From: Thermoactinomyces daqus
Lineage (GTDB): Bacteria > Bacillota > Bacilli > Thermoactinomycetales > Thermoactinomycetaceae
Direction: 5' to 3'
NCBI RefSeq assembly: GCF_000763315.1
Contig: NZ_JPST01000012.1
Span: forward strand, 1 to 64,000
Length of the DNA stretch: 64,000 nucleotides
How positions within the stretch are numbered: position 1 is the stretch's first letter; every line of letters starts with the position of its first letter. The notes beneath the pieces were generated by a model that saw only the letters and a program-made list of their open reading frames with translations, did not search any database and was not told where the DNA came from. This document shows positions 7,820 to 16,206 of the stretch, piece after piece. Both the position numbers and the translations under genes were made by a program.

Positions 7820-8677
7820 TTATAGGATTAGCTTTCCTTCTATACATGTGACTGCGTGTCCTCCCAGCAAAATCGTGCCGTCATCGTGGAATCGCACTTC
7901 AACCCGGCCGTCACGTCCGACACAGCGGCCTTGGGAAGCGATGTAACCCGGTTTGTCCAATAATTTAAATTCCCTTGCGAGAGCAGCCACACAACCATTG
8001 CCGCTGCCGCATACGGGGTCTTCCGGAACGCCTTCACCCGGTGCAAAGGAGCGTACCTCAATCTGCGTTTCTTCTCCGGACGGCGTCAGGCCGAACACCG
8101 TTATGCCGGCGGCTCCGGGCGGTGTCAGCGCAGCAATCCGCTCCATTTGAGGTTGCAGGCGACGGAGCAGGTTTGAATCGGTTAATTGCAGCGTAATCCA
8201 CACCACTCCCACATCGACGATTGCACTGGCACGCACACAGTCCGGAGAGACGCCGATCGCATTTGCCAGCTCAGTCTGATCCACATTCGTGATTTCCTTA
8301 AGTACAGGATTGGGCAAAGTGAGAAACAAGCGATTTTCATCCATGAAAATAGAGATTAAACCTTTGCCGCATTCCTGGATCAGGCGCCCTGTGTTTTTGG
8401 GTTTCAAACCATGCTTCAACACGGCATAAGCCGATCCGATCGTGGGATGACCGGCAAAGGGAAGTTCGCTTTGGGGGGAGAAAATTCGCAGCCGATAGTC
8501 AGCCCGGGGATCTGTCGGCTCGCAGACGAAGGTGGTTTCCGACAAATTGGTCCAATTGGCAATCGACTGCATTTGTTCGTCAGACAGCCCATTGCCGTCA
8601 AGAATGACCGCAACCGGATTTCCTTTGAACGGAACGGACGAAAACACATCAACCTGCTGGAAAGGAATTTGTTTCAC
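7820..8677 (-). CDS. PhzF family isomerase/epimerase
   Basis: 285 residues starting at GTG 8677, eight bases after GGAGG; the longer ATG frame to 8716 has no ribosome site. Two-domain diaminopimelate-epimerase fold: FQQVDVFSSVPFKGNPVAV at the start, the catalytic Glu in NLSETTFV near 46, LPFAGHPTIGSA, and the C-terminal PVCGSGNGCVAAL. Homologues include the phenazine enzyme PhzF and many isomerases of unknown substrate; there are no phenazine genes here, so only the family can be stated. Confidence 0.88.
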   Translation of the reverse strand: MKQIPFQQVDVFSSVPFKGNPVAVILDGNGLSDEQMQSIANWTNLSETTFVCEPTDPRADYRLRIFSPQSELPFAGHPTIGSAYAVLKHGLKPKNTGRLIQECGKGLISIFMDENRLFLTLPNPVLKEITNVDQTELANAIGVSPDCVRASAIVDVGVVWITLQLTDSNLLRRLQPQMERIAALTPPGAAGITVFGLTPSGEETQIEVRSFAPGEGVPEDPVCGSGNGCVAALAREFKLLDKPGYIASQGRCVGRDGRVEVRFHDDGTILLGGHAVTCIEGKLIL

Positions 8678-8757
8678 TGTGTGAACCTCCAAGCTTATAT
8701 GATGGATTGGTTCCATTATACCCCATGCCAGTTGGAAGAGGTTTCACCAACAACCAT

Positions 8758-8780
8758 AAAAAAAGCCCCGCCGGAGCGGG
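8758..8780 (-). terminator. Terminator of the SDR gene
   Basis: GC-rich hairpin CCCGC/GCGGG followed on the minus strand by seven T. It lies between the SDR and PhzF genes and separates them into two transcription units. Confidence 0.75.
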
Positions 8781-8909
8781 AAACTTCGTATGCAAACAAG
8801 AATTTTATGCCATTGATTTGACAGATGTGATTGATTTGGGGGAAGCTCGTAAACTTCTTGTATTTTGCGTGATCGGAAGTTTACAGGCCTTCGGGGTGGA
8901 CTTCATTCA

Positions 8910-9704
8910 TTAAAAAATGGTGTGAACCAGCCCGCCATCGATTCTGAGCGAAGCACCATTGATGGCGGAGGATCGGGGACTGCAAAGGAAAGCGACAAAA
9001 GACGCGATTTCTTCCGGACGAATCAGTCGTTGAATTAAGGAGCTTGGCCGGTGTTCACTCATGAACCGCCGCTCCGCTTCTTCCAATGTCATCGATTCTC
9101 CCTTGTAGAGTTTTTTGATGTGTTCTTCTACTCCTTCTGTTAACGTGGACCCGGGCATGACCGTATTGACAGTCACTTTTGTTCCTCTTGTCAGTTCAGC
9201 CAGACTTCGGGAAATCGACAGTTGCATGGTTTTCGTCGCGCTGTAATGGGCCATTTCAGGCGAAGGCATGATGGCTGCTTCACTGGATATGAAGAGAATT
9301 TTTCCTTCATTTCGCTCCAGCATGCCTTTGAGATAGTGACGGGACAATCGAATTCCGCTCATAATGTTGGTTTCAAACATCTTCTGCCATTGCTCATCGG
9401 CCGTTTCAAAAAAATCTGCGGGCTCAAAGATCCCCATATTGTTGATTAAAATATCGATTTCCGGGTATTTTCCGGTGATCTTATCACTTCCAGTTGCCGA
9501 ACTGAGGTCTGCCACGGCCGGTTCGAGCGATGCCTGAGGATGTGAAGCCCGAATTTCCTGCATGGTTTGTTGCACTTTTTCTTCCGTTCTCCCATTGATC
9601 AGGACAGTACACCCTTCGGAAGCAAGCAGCTTGGCAATCGCTTTCCCGATCCCGGATGTGGAACCGGTAACGAGAACTCTTTTTCCTTTTAAAAACAGAT
9701 CCAT
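8910..9704 (-). CDS. Short-chain dehydrogenase/reductase
   Basis: 264 residues with a full SDR set: cofactor loop TGSTSGIGKAIA (12-23), NNMG (about 87-90), active-site Ser near FISSEAA and YSATK (about 154-158), and the C-terminal GASLRIDGGLVHTIF. NAD(P)-dependent oxidoreductase of unknown substrate; ends with the usual 'IDGG' of FabG-like classical SDRs. ATG preceded by AAAGGGGA. It is probably transcribed alone. Confidence 0.88.
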   Translation of the reverse strand: MDLFLKGKRVLVTGSTSGIGKAIAKLLASEGCTVLINGRTEEKVQQTMQEIRASHPQASLEPAVADLSSATGSDKITGKYPEIDILINNMGIFEPADFFETADEQWQKMFETNIMSGIRLSRHYLKGMLERNEGKILFISSEAAIMPSPEMAHYSATKTMQLSISRSLAELTRGTKVTVNTVMPGSTLTEGVEEHIKKLYKGESMTLEEAERRFMSEHRPSSLIQRLIRPEEIASFVAFLCSPRSSAINGASLRIDGGLVHTIF

Positions 9705-9822
9705 ATTTTTCAGTCCCCTTTACTCTGTTTTTATTTGTTCGGATTGCGCTCATGCTGCCAAGTGCAGCGAATGAGATTTACATCTCCAGGTTGTGTTTTA
9801 CAAGGCGTTTTCAAACATTCAT

Positions 9823-10797
9823 TCAATCGTTTCCGGTATGGTTAAACTCAGGCAAAACATATTCTGCCAACTCATGGAGCACTTCCGGGATCGGACGCTG
9901 TGAGTGACGAAAATGCAAAGCGATATGATTGACTCCGATCTCCTCCAGTCTTTTTAGATGCCGGATCAATTCATTTCGTCCGATTGTGGCTCCGAATTTA
10001 AACGGTTTGGCCGGGTGGTAGGGATGTTCATGAAGATCTAAATGATATGCTGAAATATAGGGCTTGCGTTCAGTTATCCCGAGCTTTTCATGCACTTTTT
10101 CCCACTCCTCGATCTGAAGTTCTGTCGAGGCGACTCCTCTGGGATAATTGAACCAGCCATCCAAATGCTGAACAATCCATTCCAGCGTCTGTGTTCCCCG
10201 GCCTGCCATGACGATTGGAATTTCAGGCTGAACCGGCTTGGGGAGAAGATCAAGTTGGTTGTCAAACAACATGTGGTCTTTGTTCCAGGCTTCCTTGATT
10301 AACTCTACATGTTCCCGCAGAATGGCTCCTTTTTGATCGGCATCCACTCCGAAAATCGGGAATTCCACAGGGCGATCCCCCGTTGCGATTCCCATCACGA
10401 ACCGTCCGCCGGAGAGCTGGTCGACTGTGGCTGCGGCTTTGGCTACGTGATAGGGATGCCGCAACGGGAGGACAATCGCTCCGGTCGCCAAAATCACATC
10501 ATGCGTGATGGCTGCCAAATACCCCAAATATGCAAAGGGATCAAACAGTTGAGCTGCATCACCGAAACGGTGGGGATCGAAAAAAGGAACATCCCTGATC
10601 CACATGGATTTGAAACCGAGCCGGTCCACCAGGCGGGCAAATTCCGCGTGTCTTTCCATATTCGGGACGCCAAAGGGACGTCCTTCTTTTTTCGCCTGTT
10701 TGAGCCCTTCCGGGGACCAATCGGTATCCAAGGGAAGCTCAACGCCAAGTGTTAAGCGATTGGCGGGAATCATTTTCCGCAATGCAGAAAAACCCAT
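9823..10797 (-). CDS. LLM class flavin-dependent oxidoreductase
   Basis: 324 residues from ATG 10797, preceded by AAAGGAGGTG. Luciferase-like TIM barrel: RLGFKSMWIRDVPFFDP, YLAAITHDVILATGAIVLPLRHP, KAAATVDQLSGGRFVMGIATGD and IVMAGRGTQTLEWI. Such enzymes use FMNH2 (or F420) to oxidise small substrates; this one is of the short TIGR03571-like type, substrate unknown. It ends an MFS-LLM pair and begins 28 bases after the transporter gene, suggesting co-transcription and shared control by the HxlR regulator. Confidence 0.85.
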   Translation of the reverse strand: MGFSALRKMIPANRLTLGVELPLDTDWSPEGLKQAKKEGRPFGVPNMERHAEFARLVDRLGFKSMWIRDVPFFDPHRFGDAAQLFDPFAYLGYLAAITHDVILATGAIVLPLRHPYHVAKAAATVDQLSGGRFVMGIATGDRPVEFPIFGVDADQKGAILREHVELIKEAWNKDHMLFDNQLDLLPKPVQPEIPIVMAGRGTQTLEWIVQHLDGWFNYPRGVASTELQIEEWEKVHEKLGITERKPYISAYHLDLHEHPYHPAKPFKFGATIGRNELIRHLKRLEEIGVNHIALHFRHSQRPIPEVLHELAEYVLPEFNHTGND

Positions 10798-10825
10798 ATT
10801 AACACCTCCTTTCCCGGTCATGATG

Positions 10826-12040
10826 TCAAGCCTGTTTTTTTCGTTCCAAAGCCATGCTCCAACCAGTCAGGATCACGGCTCCTGCGACCATGGCTGCACC
10901 GACCCAGGAAGTATGAATCAACCCCATTGAACTGGTAACGATTCCTCCCAGCCAGGAGCCGATCGCGATTCCCGCATTAAAGGCCGCGATATTGATTGAT
11001 GAAGCCACGTCCACTGCGGAAGGAACGTATTTTTCAGCCAGTTGAACAACATAAAGCTGGAGTCCGGGAACGTTCATAAAAGCGAACAGTCCCATGAATA
11101 TGATCGTAATGAGTCCCGTTATTTTAAAAGGTGCAGTAAAAGTCAGGGCAAACAGGACGAGTGTTTGGATCATGAACATATAAAACAGGGCTTTGACAGG
11201 ATTATGATTTGACAGTTTGCCGCCGATGATGTTTCCGATCGCAATCGCGACTCCGTAGACAAGCAAAATGATGCTGACCGTATTTGCGTGAAAGCCCGTG
11301 ATTTCCTGCAACAATGGAGAAAGATAAGTGAAGGAAACAAAGGTTCCTCCATAACCCAAAGCCGTGATGACAAAGACAAGGAGCAGCCGGCCATTTGTGA
11401 CCAGTTTCAATTGATCACGGAAGGTTGTTTTGGTTCCCGGACGAAGATGGCCAGGAATCAGGATCGCATTGGCAATGAGAGCAATCAGTCCGATTATGGC
11501 AATTCCTGCAAAGGAGATCCGCCAGCTGAAGGTTTGGCCGATAAAGGTTCCAAACGGAACTCCTGTCACAGTGGCGACCGTCAGTCCGGTGAACATAAAC
11601 GCAATGGCGCTCGCACGCCGGTCCTCTGATACCAAGTCGGCGGCAATGGTTGAACCGATTGACATAAATACGCCATGAGTAAAGGATGCAATCACCCTGG
11701 CAATAAGCAAAACGCCGAAGTTTGCGGCTGTGGCTGCCAGAGTGTTCCCGATCACAAATAAGATCATGATCGAGATTAGCAGTGTTTTTCTTGACATTGC
11801 CGAAGTGAGGGAGGTTAATATCGGTGCTCCGAAAGCCACTCCCAGGGCATAAAGGGAAACAGTGAGGCCGGCCGTTGTAACCGGAACATGCAGATCTTTT
11901 GAAATCGGCGGCAACAAGCCTACACTGATGAATTCTGTTGTTCCGATGGCAAAAGCGCTGATGGCCAAGGCAAGCAACGGAAGCAAGCTTTGTCGTTGCC
12001 TGCTGCTGCTTTTGCCACGAGATAAAGTATGCGTGGTCAT
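10826..12040 (-). CDS. MFS exporter, DHA1 family (AraJ/YdhP-like)
   Basis: 404 residues, about 12 membrane segments. The ATG at 12040 was chosen because GGAGGT lies seven bases upstream; earlier in-frame codons have no ribosome site. Signatures are FAIGTTEFISVGLLPPI at the first helix and ASFTHGVFMSIGSTIAADL in helix 4, typical of drug/arabinose-type exporters of the DHA1 group. Divergent from a HxlR-type regulator gene across a repeat array, a common arrangement for inducible efflux of electrophiles or drugs. Confidence 0.88.
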   Translation of the reverse strand: MTTHTLSRGKSSSRQRQSLLPLLALAISAFAIGTTEFISVGLLPPISKDLHVPVTTAGLTVSLYALGVAFGAPILTSLTSAMSRKTLLISIMILFVIGNTLAATAANFGVLLIARVIASFTHGVFMSIGSTIAADLVSEDRRASAIAFMFTGLTVATVTGVPFGTFIGQTFSWRISFAGIAIIGLIALIANAILIPGHLRPGTKTTFRDQLKLVTNGRLLLVFVITALGYGGTFVSFTYLSPLLQEITGFHANTVSIILLVYGVAIAIGNIIGGKLSNHNPVKALFYMFMIQTLVLFALTFTAPFKITGLITIIFMGLFAFMNVPGLQLYVVQLAEKYVPSAVDVASSINIAAFNAGIAIGSWLGGIVTSSMGLIHTSWVGAAMVAGAVILTGWSMALERKKQA

Positions 12041-12149
12041 AGAAATACCTCCGTGCTTAATTTGGATATATTGATGGGATAAAAAGGTGTTAGGATTTTC
12101 AAATTTGGAAGCTGGAAAAAATCTACTCGACAACCATGGCACTTATTAT

Positions 12150-12257
12150 GTAACATATACTTGTATTTTGGAAGTACGTACTTTGAAGTAATATAGGTAC
12201 TTGCGGGTAATATAGATACCTGAAAGTGATATAGATACCTGTGAGTAATATTGGAAC
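12150..12257. repeat. 19-bp tandem repeats between MFS and hxlR genes
   Basis: Copies start at 12188, 12207 and 12226 with a partial one at 12245; two diverged copies fit the same register at 12150 and 12169. The core is GTAATATAGATACCTG. The period is exact (19 bp), and the array occupies the divergent promoter region, so it is a likely regulator-binding array. Confidence 0.75.
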
Positions 12258-12295
12258 TAAACCATCTGATTCTGAAAGCAAAAGGGGGAAACACA

Positions 12296-12661
12296 ATGAA
12301 AAAGGAAGACAAATTCTATAACATTCCGGTTGAAGCCACATTGGAAGTGATCGGCGGAAAATGGAAAACAGTCATCCTGTGCCATTTGACCCATGGACCG
12401 ATGCGGACGAGTGAATTGAAAAAAGCCATGCCCAATATTACGCAAAAAATGTTGACCCAATAACTGCGTGAATTGGAAGAAGATGGTGTGATTAACCGTA
12501 TTGTCTTTAACCAGGTTCCCCCCAAAGTGGTTTATGAACTGAATGAATTTGGGTGGTCGCTGAAGCCTGTGCTGGATCAAATGTGTGCATGGGGAGAAGA
12601 ATATATAAAATGCAAAGAGAAGAAAAAAACGGAGGCAAGTCATTCCAATACTTCTGTGTAA
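12296..12661 (+). pseudogene. HxlR family regulator interrupted by an in-frame stop
   Basis: ATG 12296 follows AAAGGGGG. The frame reads through a full HxlR winged helix: PVEATLEVIGGKWKTVILCHL, TSELKKAMPNITQKMLTQ, then LRELEEDGVINRIVFNQVPPKVVYELNEFG and the C-terminal LKPVLDQMCAWGEEY. Codon 56 (12461-12463) is TAA, where homologues have CAA/CAG (Gln, MLTQQLREL). Otherwise the frame is intact for 121 codons. Either a recent nonsense mutation or a sequence error; if real, the divergent exporter may be constitutively regulated. Confidence 0.85.
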
Positions 12662-12697
12662 GGATGGGAGATCGGCCCCGCGTTTGTTTTCATAAAT

Positions 12698-12726
12698 CAA
12701 CCCCCGGCAACACGGGGGTTTTTGTT
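12698..12726 (+). terminator. Terminator after hxlR
   Basis: AACCCCCG / CGGGGGTT hairpin followed by T-run. Confidence 0.85.
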
Positions 12727-12768
12727 GCAGTTGCTGATCGAATTTGATGTTTCAGCCTGAAGCGGATC

Positions 12769-12797
12769 TTACCATTTGGTGTTCTGTGTGATAAAAT
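12769..12797 (+). promoter_or_regulatory. Promoter of the crcB operon
   Basis: TTACCA (12769-12774), 17-bp spacer, TAAAAT (12792-12797), placed just upstream of the fluoride aptamer. Confidence 0.5.
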
Positions 12798-12815
12798 AAA
12801 ACCAATTCATGACAT

Positions 12816-12894
12816 AGGCGATGGAGTTCGCCATAATTGCCGATCAGGCTGATGACTCCTACCGGTGTGGATACTGGTAGGAGTCTGTTTTTTT
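12816..12894 (+). ncRNA. Fluoride riboswitch (crcB motif) with overlapping terminator
   Basis: The aptamer has the conserved GGCGATGGAGTTCGCC hairpin (12817-12832), CATAA, and the downstream CTGATGACTCCTAC (12849-12862) that makes the pseudoknot. The last part also forms the 5' arm of a terminator: GACTCCTACC (12854-12863) with GGTAGGAGTC (12876-12885) plus eight T. Fluoride binding should hold the aptamer strand and prevent the terminator, turning on the two CrcB genes directly downstream. Confidence 0.93.
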
Positions 12895-12937
12895 CGGGAA
12901 AGTTTGGGATCATAAACATGTCGGGGAGGGAAAGAGA

Positions 12938-13348
12938 ATGGTTTATCTAGCGATCGGGGCAACGGGAATGCTGGGAGCCTTGCTCCGGTACTGGCTTGGA
13001 ATCTGGATTCCGACTGCGTGGATCTGGGGGTTTCCGTTGGGAACGTTGTTCATCAATTTGGCCGGTTCGTTTTTACTGAGCGTGTTTTCGGTATGGTTCA
13101 CCCGTTTTCCGAAGATGCCATCCTGGCTGAAAACAGGGATCACAACAGGGTTTATCGGTTCGTTTACCACGTTCTCGACTTTCAATGTTGAACTTCTCAC
13201 GTTCATGCAACATCACGCTTGGATCATGGCTCTGTCCTATTTGTGGCTTAGCTTGGTGGGCGGCCTTTTCTTCTCCTGGAGCGGCTGGCGAATCGGGAAA
13301 AACCTTGCTGAAAGAGAGAAAGAACCAGAGGTGGTGCCCAGATCGTGA
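12938..13348 (+). CDS. crcB1: Fluoride efflux channel CrcB/Fluc, subunit 1
   Basis: 136 residues, four membrane helices. Motifs: GATGMLGALLRYWLG, FPLGTLFINLAGSFLLSVF (the N in the second helix) and GFIGSFTTFSTFNVE, the Na+/phenylalanine-box region. Fluc proteins form dual-topology dimers that let fluoride leave the cytoplasm. It overlaps the start of the second crcB gene by four bases, so the two are coupled and likely make a heterodimer, as in other Bacillales. Confidence 0.93.
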   Translation: MVYLAIGATGMLGALLRYWLGIWIPTAWIWGFPLGTLFINLAGSFLLSVFSVWFTRFPKMPSWLKTGITTGFIGSFTTFSTFNVELLTFMQHHAWIMALSYLWLSLVGGLFFSWSGWRIGKNLAEREKEPEVVPRS

Positions 13349-13707
13349 TATCTTCCATTTTCGTCGTGATTGGAGGTTTTTTGGGAGCCATTTGCCGTTT
13401 TCTGTTAAGCGGGTGGATATCACGCCGTTATTCTTCGTTTCCGGTTGGCACGATTACGGTCAATCTTCTCGGTTCCTTTTTGCTGGGATGGATCACGGGA
13501 CATAAGCTGAATGAAACCTGGAAACTCCTCTTTGGTACGGGTTTCATGGGGGCTTTTACCACCTTTTCGACATTGAAATGGGAAAGTGTGCAAATGGTTG
13601 CCAAACAAGAAAAGAAAAAATTTTTTCTGTATCTCGGGCTCAGTTATCTCTTGGGAATTTTGTCCGCCTTCACCGGGTATTGTTCGGGCGTTTGGATGAA
13701 AGGTTGA
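13345..13707 (+). CDS. crcB2: Fluoride efflux channel CrcB/Fluc, subunit 2
   Basis: 120 residues, four membrane helices: IGGFLGAICRFLLSG, FPVGTITVNLLGSFLLGWITG and GFMGAFTTFSTLKWE. Start overlaps the stop of crcB1 (GTGATA context with GAGGTGGTG upstream). Partner of crcB1 in a paired-gene Fluc channel. Confidence 0.93.
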   Translation: MISSIFVVIGGFLGAICRFLLSGWISRRYSSFPVGTITVNLLGSFLLGWITGHKLNETWKLLFGTGFMGAFTTFSTLKWESVQMVAKQEKKKFFLYLGLSYLLGILSAFTGYCSGVWMKG

Positions 13708-13887
13708 ATTACGATGCCGGAAAATACGGAGATGCATTTTCGACCGCCTGACCTTGAAGGATCTGAGTCAGATTGAAGCAGGCCGGGAAGATCCCAGTCC
13801 AAAATTTTTTGCAGCAGGATAAAAGCACTTTCCCCTTGTTCAACCCCGAAGAGGATATACAGACTTTGAATTGGGGGAGGTGGAAAA

Positions 13888-13995
13888 ATGGGATTCGGTT
13901 ATGGCGGTTTTGGGTTCGGTTGGAGAAGTCTGTTAATCTTCCTCCTTGTGATTGCGACCATCTTCGTCTTTGTCGGCGGAGGATTTGGGTTCTAA
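13888..13995 (+). CDS. YjcZ family tiny sporulation protein (35 aa)
   Basis: Short frame with a GGGGGAGGTGG ribosome site six bases upstream. Sequence: Gly/Phe-rich start (MGFGYGGFGFG), WRSLLIFLLVIATIFVFV membrane helix, and GGGFGF end. Members of this family are made during sporulation and placed in the spore; function is unknown. A paralogue with almost the same helix lies at 30008-30148. Confidence 0.88.
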   Translation: MGFGYGGFGFGWRSLLIFLLVIATIFVFVGGGFGF

Positions 13996-14540
13996 ATGAA
14001 AAGTGATGAAATCCCTTGAGGAAGATGGAAACCGGCCCGTAAGAAATGCACCCATTCGACCTTTTTTTCGGCAGCGGTGAATTTAAACCGATTGTCACCC
14101 CAAAATTCGCGTTCTTTTTGCCGGTCGCCGGAACGCGGATTGCTTGGAATGGAGAGATCTGGTCAGGCCGTGGGGATTGGGACAACTCATCAGGAGGCTT
14201 TGCGCGTTTCATTTCTTTCACTCCTTTCGTCTTGTGATACGGTGATATCGTATGACCGCTCATCTGCATTGGAACCAAGTCATTTGACCTGAATTCAGGA
14301 TTGAAGGTCAGGGCTCTTGCTTCCGGTCAAAGGCAGCGAGAGCCTTGACAGTCCGGCGATCGATTTGGAATTTAATCATACATGTCAGTAAAAGGGTTCA
14401 TGCTTTGCGTTCAGTGCAAAGTATGAGCCTTTTTTTGTGGATGGCAGATCGGTATGTTATATATTTATTAAATTGAATTATAAGTAAATTATAAGAATAT
14501 GCTTTCAAACATGGTAAAATAACCAAAGGAGGCGACTCAA
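13996..14540. other. Intergenic region before the sigma-54 activator
   Basis: No gene on the plus strand. On the minus strand a frame starts at 14212 behind a good AAAGGAGTG (product begins MKRAKPPDELSQSP), but it runs through the antisense of the YjcZ gene and matches nothing I know, so it is not annotated as a gene. The terminator at 14393 and an AT-rich promoter region precede the activator. Confidence 0.4.
14393..14438 (+). terminator. Rho-independent terminator
   Basis: Hairpin GGTTCATGCTTTGC ... GTGCAAAGTATGAGCC followed by seven T, upstream of the activator promoter. Confidence 0.8.
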
Positions 14541-15959
14541 ATGCAAAATATAGAATCTGAATATAAAAAATTATTGGAATCATACCGGGACTGTTGCCGG
14601 ACAAAAGATCTGATCCTGAAGGCTTTTGACAGCGCGTACGAAGGGATTGTCATTACTGATCCAGATGGATTTATCACTATGCTTAACCGGACTTATGCCG
14701 ATTTTCTCGGAGTCGACGTCGACGAAGCGATTGGAAAACACTGCACGGAAGTGATAGAAAATACCCGGATGCATATCGTGGCCAAAACCAAGACACCTGA
14801 ACTTGCACAAGTTCATCGGATCAAAGGCGGGAATATGATCGCCCATCGGATTCCCATTATCCAGGACGGAACAGTAATTGCGGTCGTTGGAAAAGTGATG
14901 TTTCAAAATGTGCGCGAATTGCATACGCTATCGGCGCGTGTCATTCAGTTGCAGAAAGAACTCGATTATTATCAGGGTGAACTGCTGAAAAATCTGGGAG
15001 CCAAATATCGCTTTGAAGATATTATCGGGATCAGCCGGAACATCTTGGAAGTAAAGGAAATTGCCAAGCGGGTGGCTTTAAGTGATACAACCATATTGAT
15101 CAGTGGAGAGAGCGGAACCGGAAAAGAAATGTTTGCTCATGCGATTCATAATTACAGCCACCGGAAGTTTGGCCCGTTTGTGAGGGTCAATTGTGCGGCG
15201 ATTCCCGACACCCTGATGGAATCCATTCTGTTCGGCTATGAAGAAGGCGCCTTTACCGGTGCATTGAAAGGGGGAAGAAAAGGGAAATTTGAAATCGCTC
15301 ACAAAGGGACTATTTTTCTGGATGAGATCGGCGAGCTTTCCCCCGTCATGCAGGCAAAGTTATTGAGGGTGTTACAGGAAAGGGAAATTGAGCGGATCGG
15401 TGCCATGCATCCAATGAAAGTGGACGTGCGGATCATTGCCGCCAGTAACCGGAATTTGGAGTCGATGGTGAAAAACGGGGAGTTTCGGCAGGATTTGTTT
15501 TACCGGCTTCATGTGGTTTCCCTTCATATTCCCCCTTTACGGGAAAGGGTGGAGGATATTCCCGTTTTGGCGCGCCATCTTTTGCAAATGTTATCTCAGG
15601 AGACCGGCATGTATGCAGCAGGGATGGAACAAGAAGTGTTGGATGTGTTCATTCGCTACCATTGGCCCGGAAATGTCCGGGAATTGAAAAATGTACTGGA
15701 ACGGGCCCTTCATGTGAAAAGGGAGGATATGATCCGGTTGAGCCATTTGCCTGTGCGCCTCTTTGAAGAAAGCACGGGAGAGCGGCCCTGTTTTCTGCTG
15801 GCAAATGCGATTGAAGAAACCGAGAGAGAAACGATCAGGCAAGTGCTGAAAATGACAAACGGCGACAGAGCCCGGGCGATCCGGCTGTTGGGAATCAGTA
15901 AATCGAGTTTCTATCAAAAAGTGAAAAAATACAAGATTGAGATCAGACCGATGGATTGA
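14541..15959 (+). CDS. Sigma-54-dependent transcriptional activator (PAS-AAA-Fis)
   Basis: 472 residues. An N-terminal PAS domain (about 20-130; FDSAYEGIVITDPDGFITMLN), a sigma-54 activator AAA+ domain with Walker A GESGTGKE (189-196) and GAFTGA loop (236-241), Walker B TIFLDEIGEL, and a C-terminal Fis helix-turn-helix (RARAIRLLGISKSSFYQKVKKY). It resembles RocR/AcoR/BkdR-like activators of Bacilli. Strong AAAGGAGG. The next gene has a -24/-12 promoter, so it most likely activates that permease and the depolymerase in response to a small-molecule signal sensed by PAS. Confidence 0.93.
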   Translation: MQNIESEYKKLLESYRDCCRTKDLILKAFDSAYEGIVITDPDGFITMLNRTYADFLGVDVDEAIGKHCTEVIENTRMHIVAKTKTPELAQVHRIKGGNMIAHRIPIIQDGTVIAVVGKVMFQNVRELHTLSARVIQLQKELDYYQGELLKNLGAKYRFEDIIGISRNILEVKEIAKRVALSDTTILISGESGTGKEMFAHAIHNYSHRKFGPFVRVNCAAIPDTLMESILFGYEEGAFTGALKGGRKGKFEIAHKGTIFLDEIGELSPVMQAKLLRVLQEREIERIGAMHPMKVDVRIIAASNRNLESMVKNGEFRQDLFYRLHVVSLHIPPLRERVEDIPVLARHLLQMLSQETGMYAAGMEQEVLDVFIRYHWPGNVRELKNVLERALHVKREDMIRLSHLPVRLFEESTGERPCFLLANAIEETERETIRQVLKMTNGDRARAIRLLGISKSSFYQKVKKYKIEIRPMD

Positions 15960-16047
15960 ACCAATTTTACCGACCTTGTGATTTTTTTGGCGTTCCCATT
16001 CCACAAATCCGGAATGATGTGCAAAAATTCGGACGCGGGAGATGATA

Positions 16048-16068
16048 TCAGGCAAGCAGTTTGCCTGA
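16048..16068. promoter_or_regulatory. Candidate upstream activator site
   Basis: Palindrome TCAGGCAA-n5-TTGCCTGA (8-bp arms) located about 80 bp before the -24/-12 promoter at 16131. This is the right distance for an activator of the kind encoded just upstream. Confidence 0.6.
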
Positions 16069-16130
16069 AACAGGTGCGGTATCTTTCCAAAAATGTGTAC
16101 AAAAAATGACGAAATATACGGTTTTCACGA

Positions 16131-16147
16131 TTGGCAACAAAATTGCA
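16131..16147 (+). promoter_or_regulatory. Sigma-54 (-24/-12) promoter
   Basis: TTGGCAACAAAATTGCA: GG and GC dinucleotides with exactly ten bases between them, as required by sigma-54. Expected start of transcription near 16159, leaving a short leader before the permease ATG at 16207. Confidence 0.82.
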
Positions 16148-16206
16148 TGGCAAATGAGCAAGGGAGTTCAATGGATTCTTCGACAGGATCGAAGGAGGTA
16201 AAGGAT

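Noticed and set aside
13709-14212. Minus-strand ORF with AAAGGAGTG at 14212
   Set aside because: Antisense to the well-supported YjcZ gene, low-complexity C-terminal half and no known family; only the ribosome site speaks for it.
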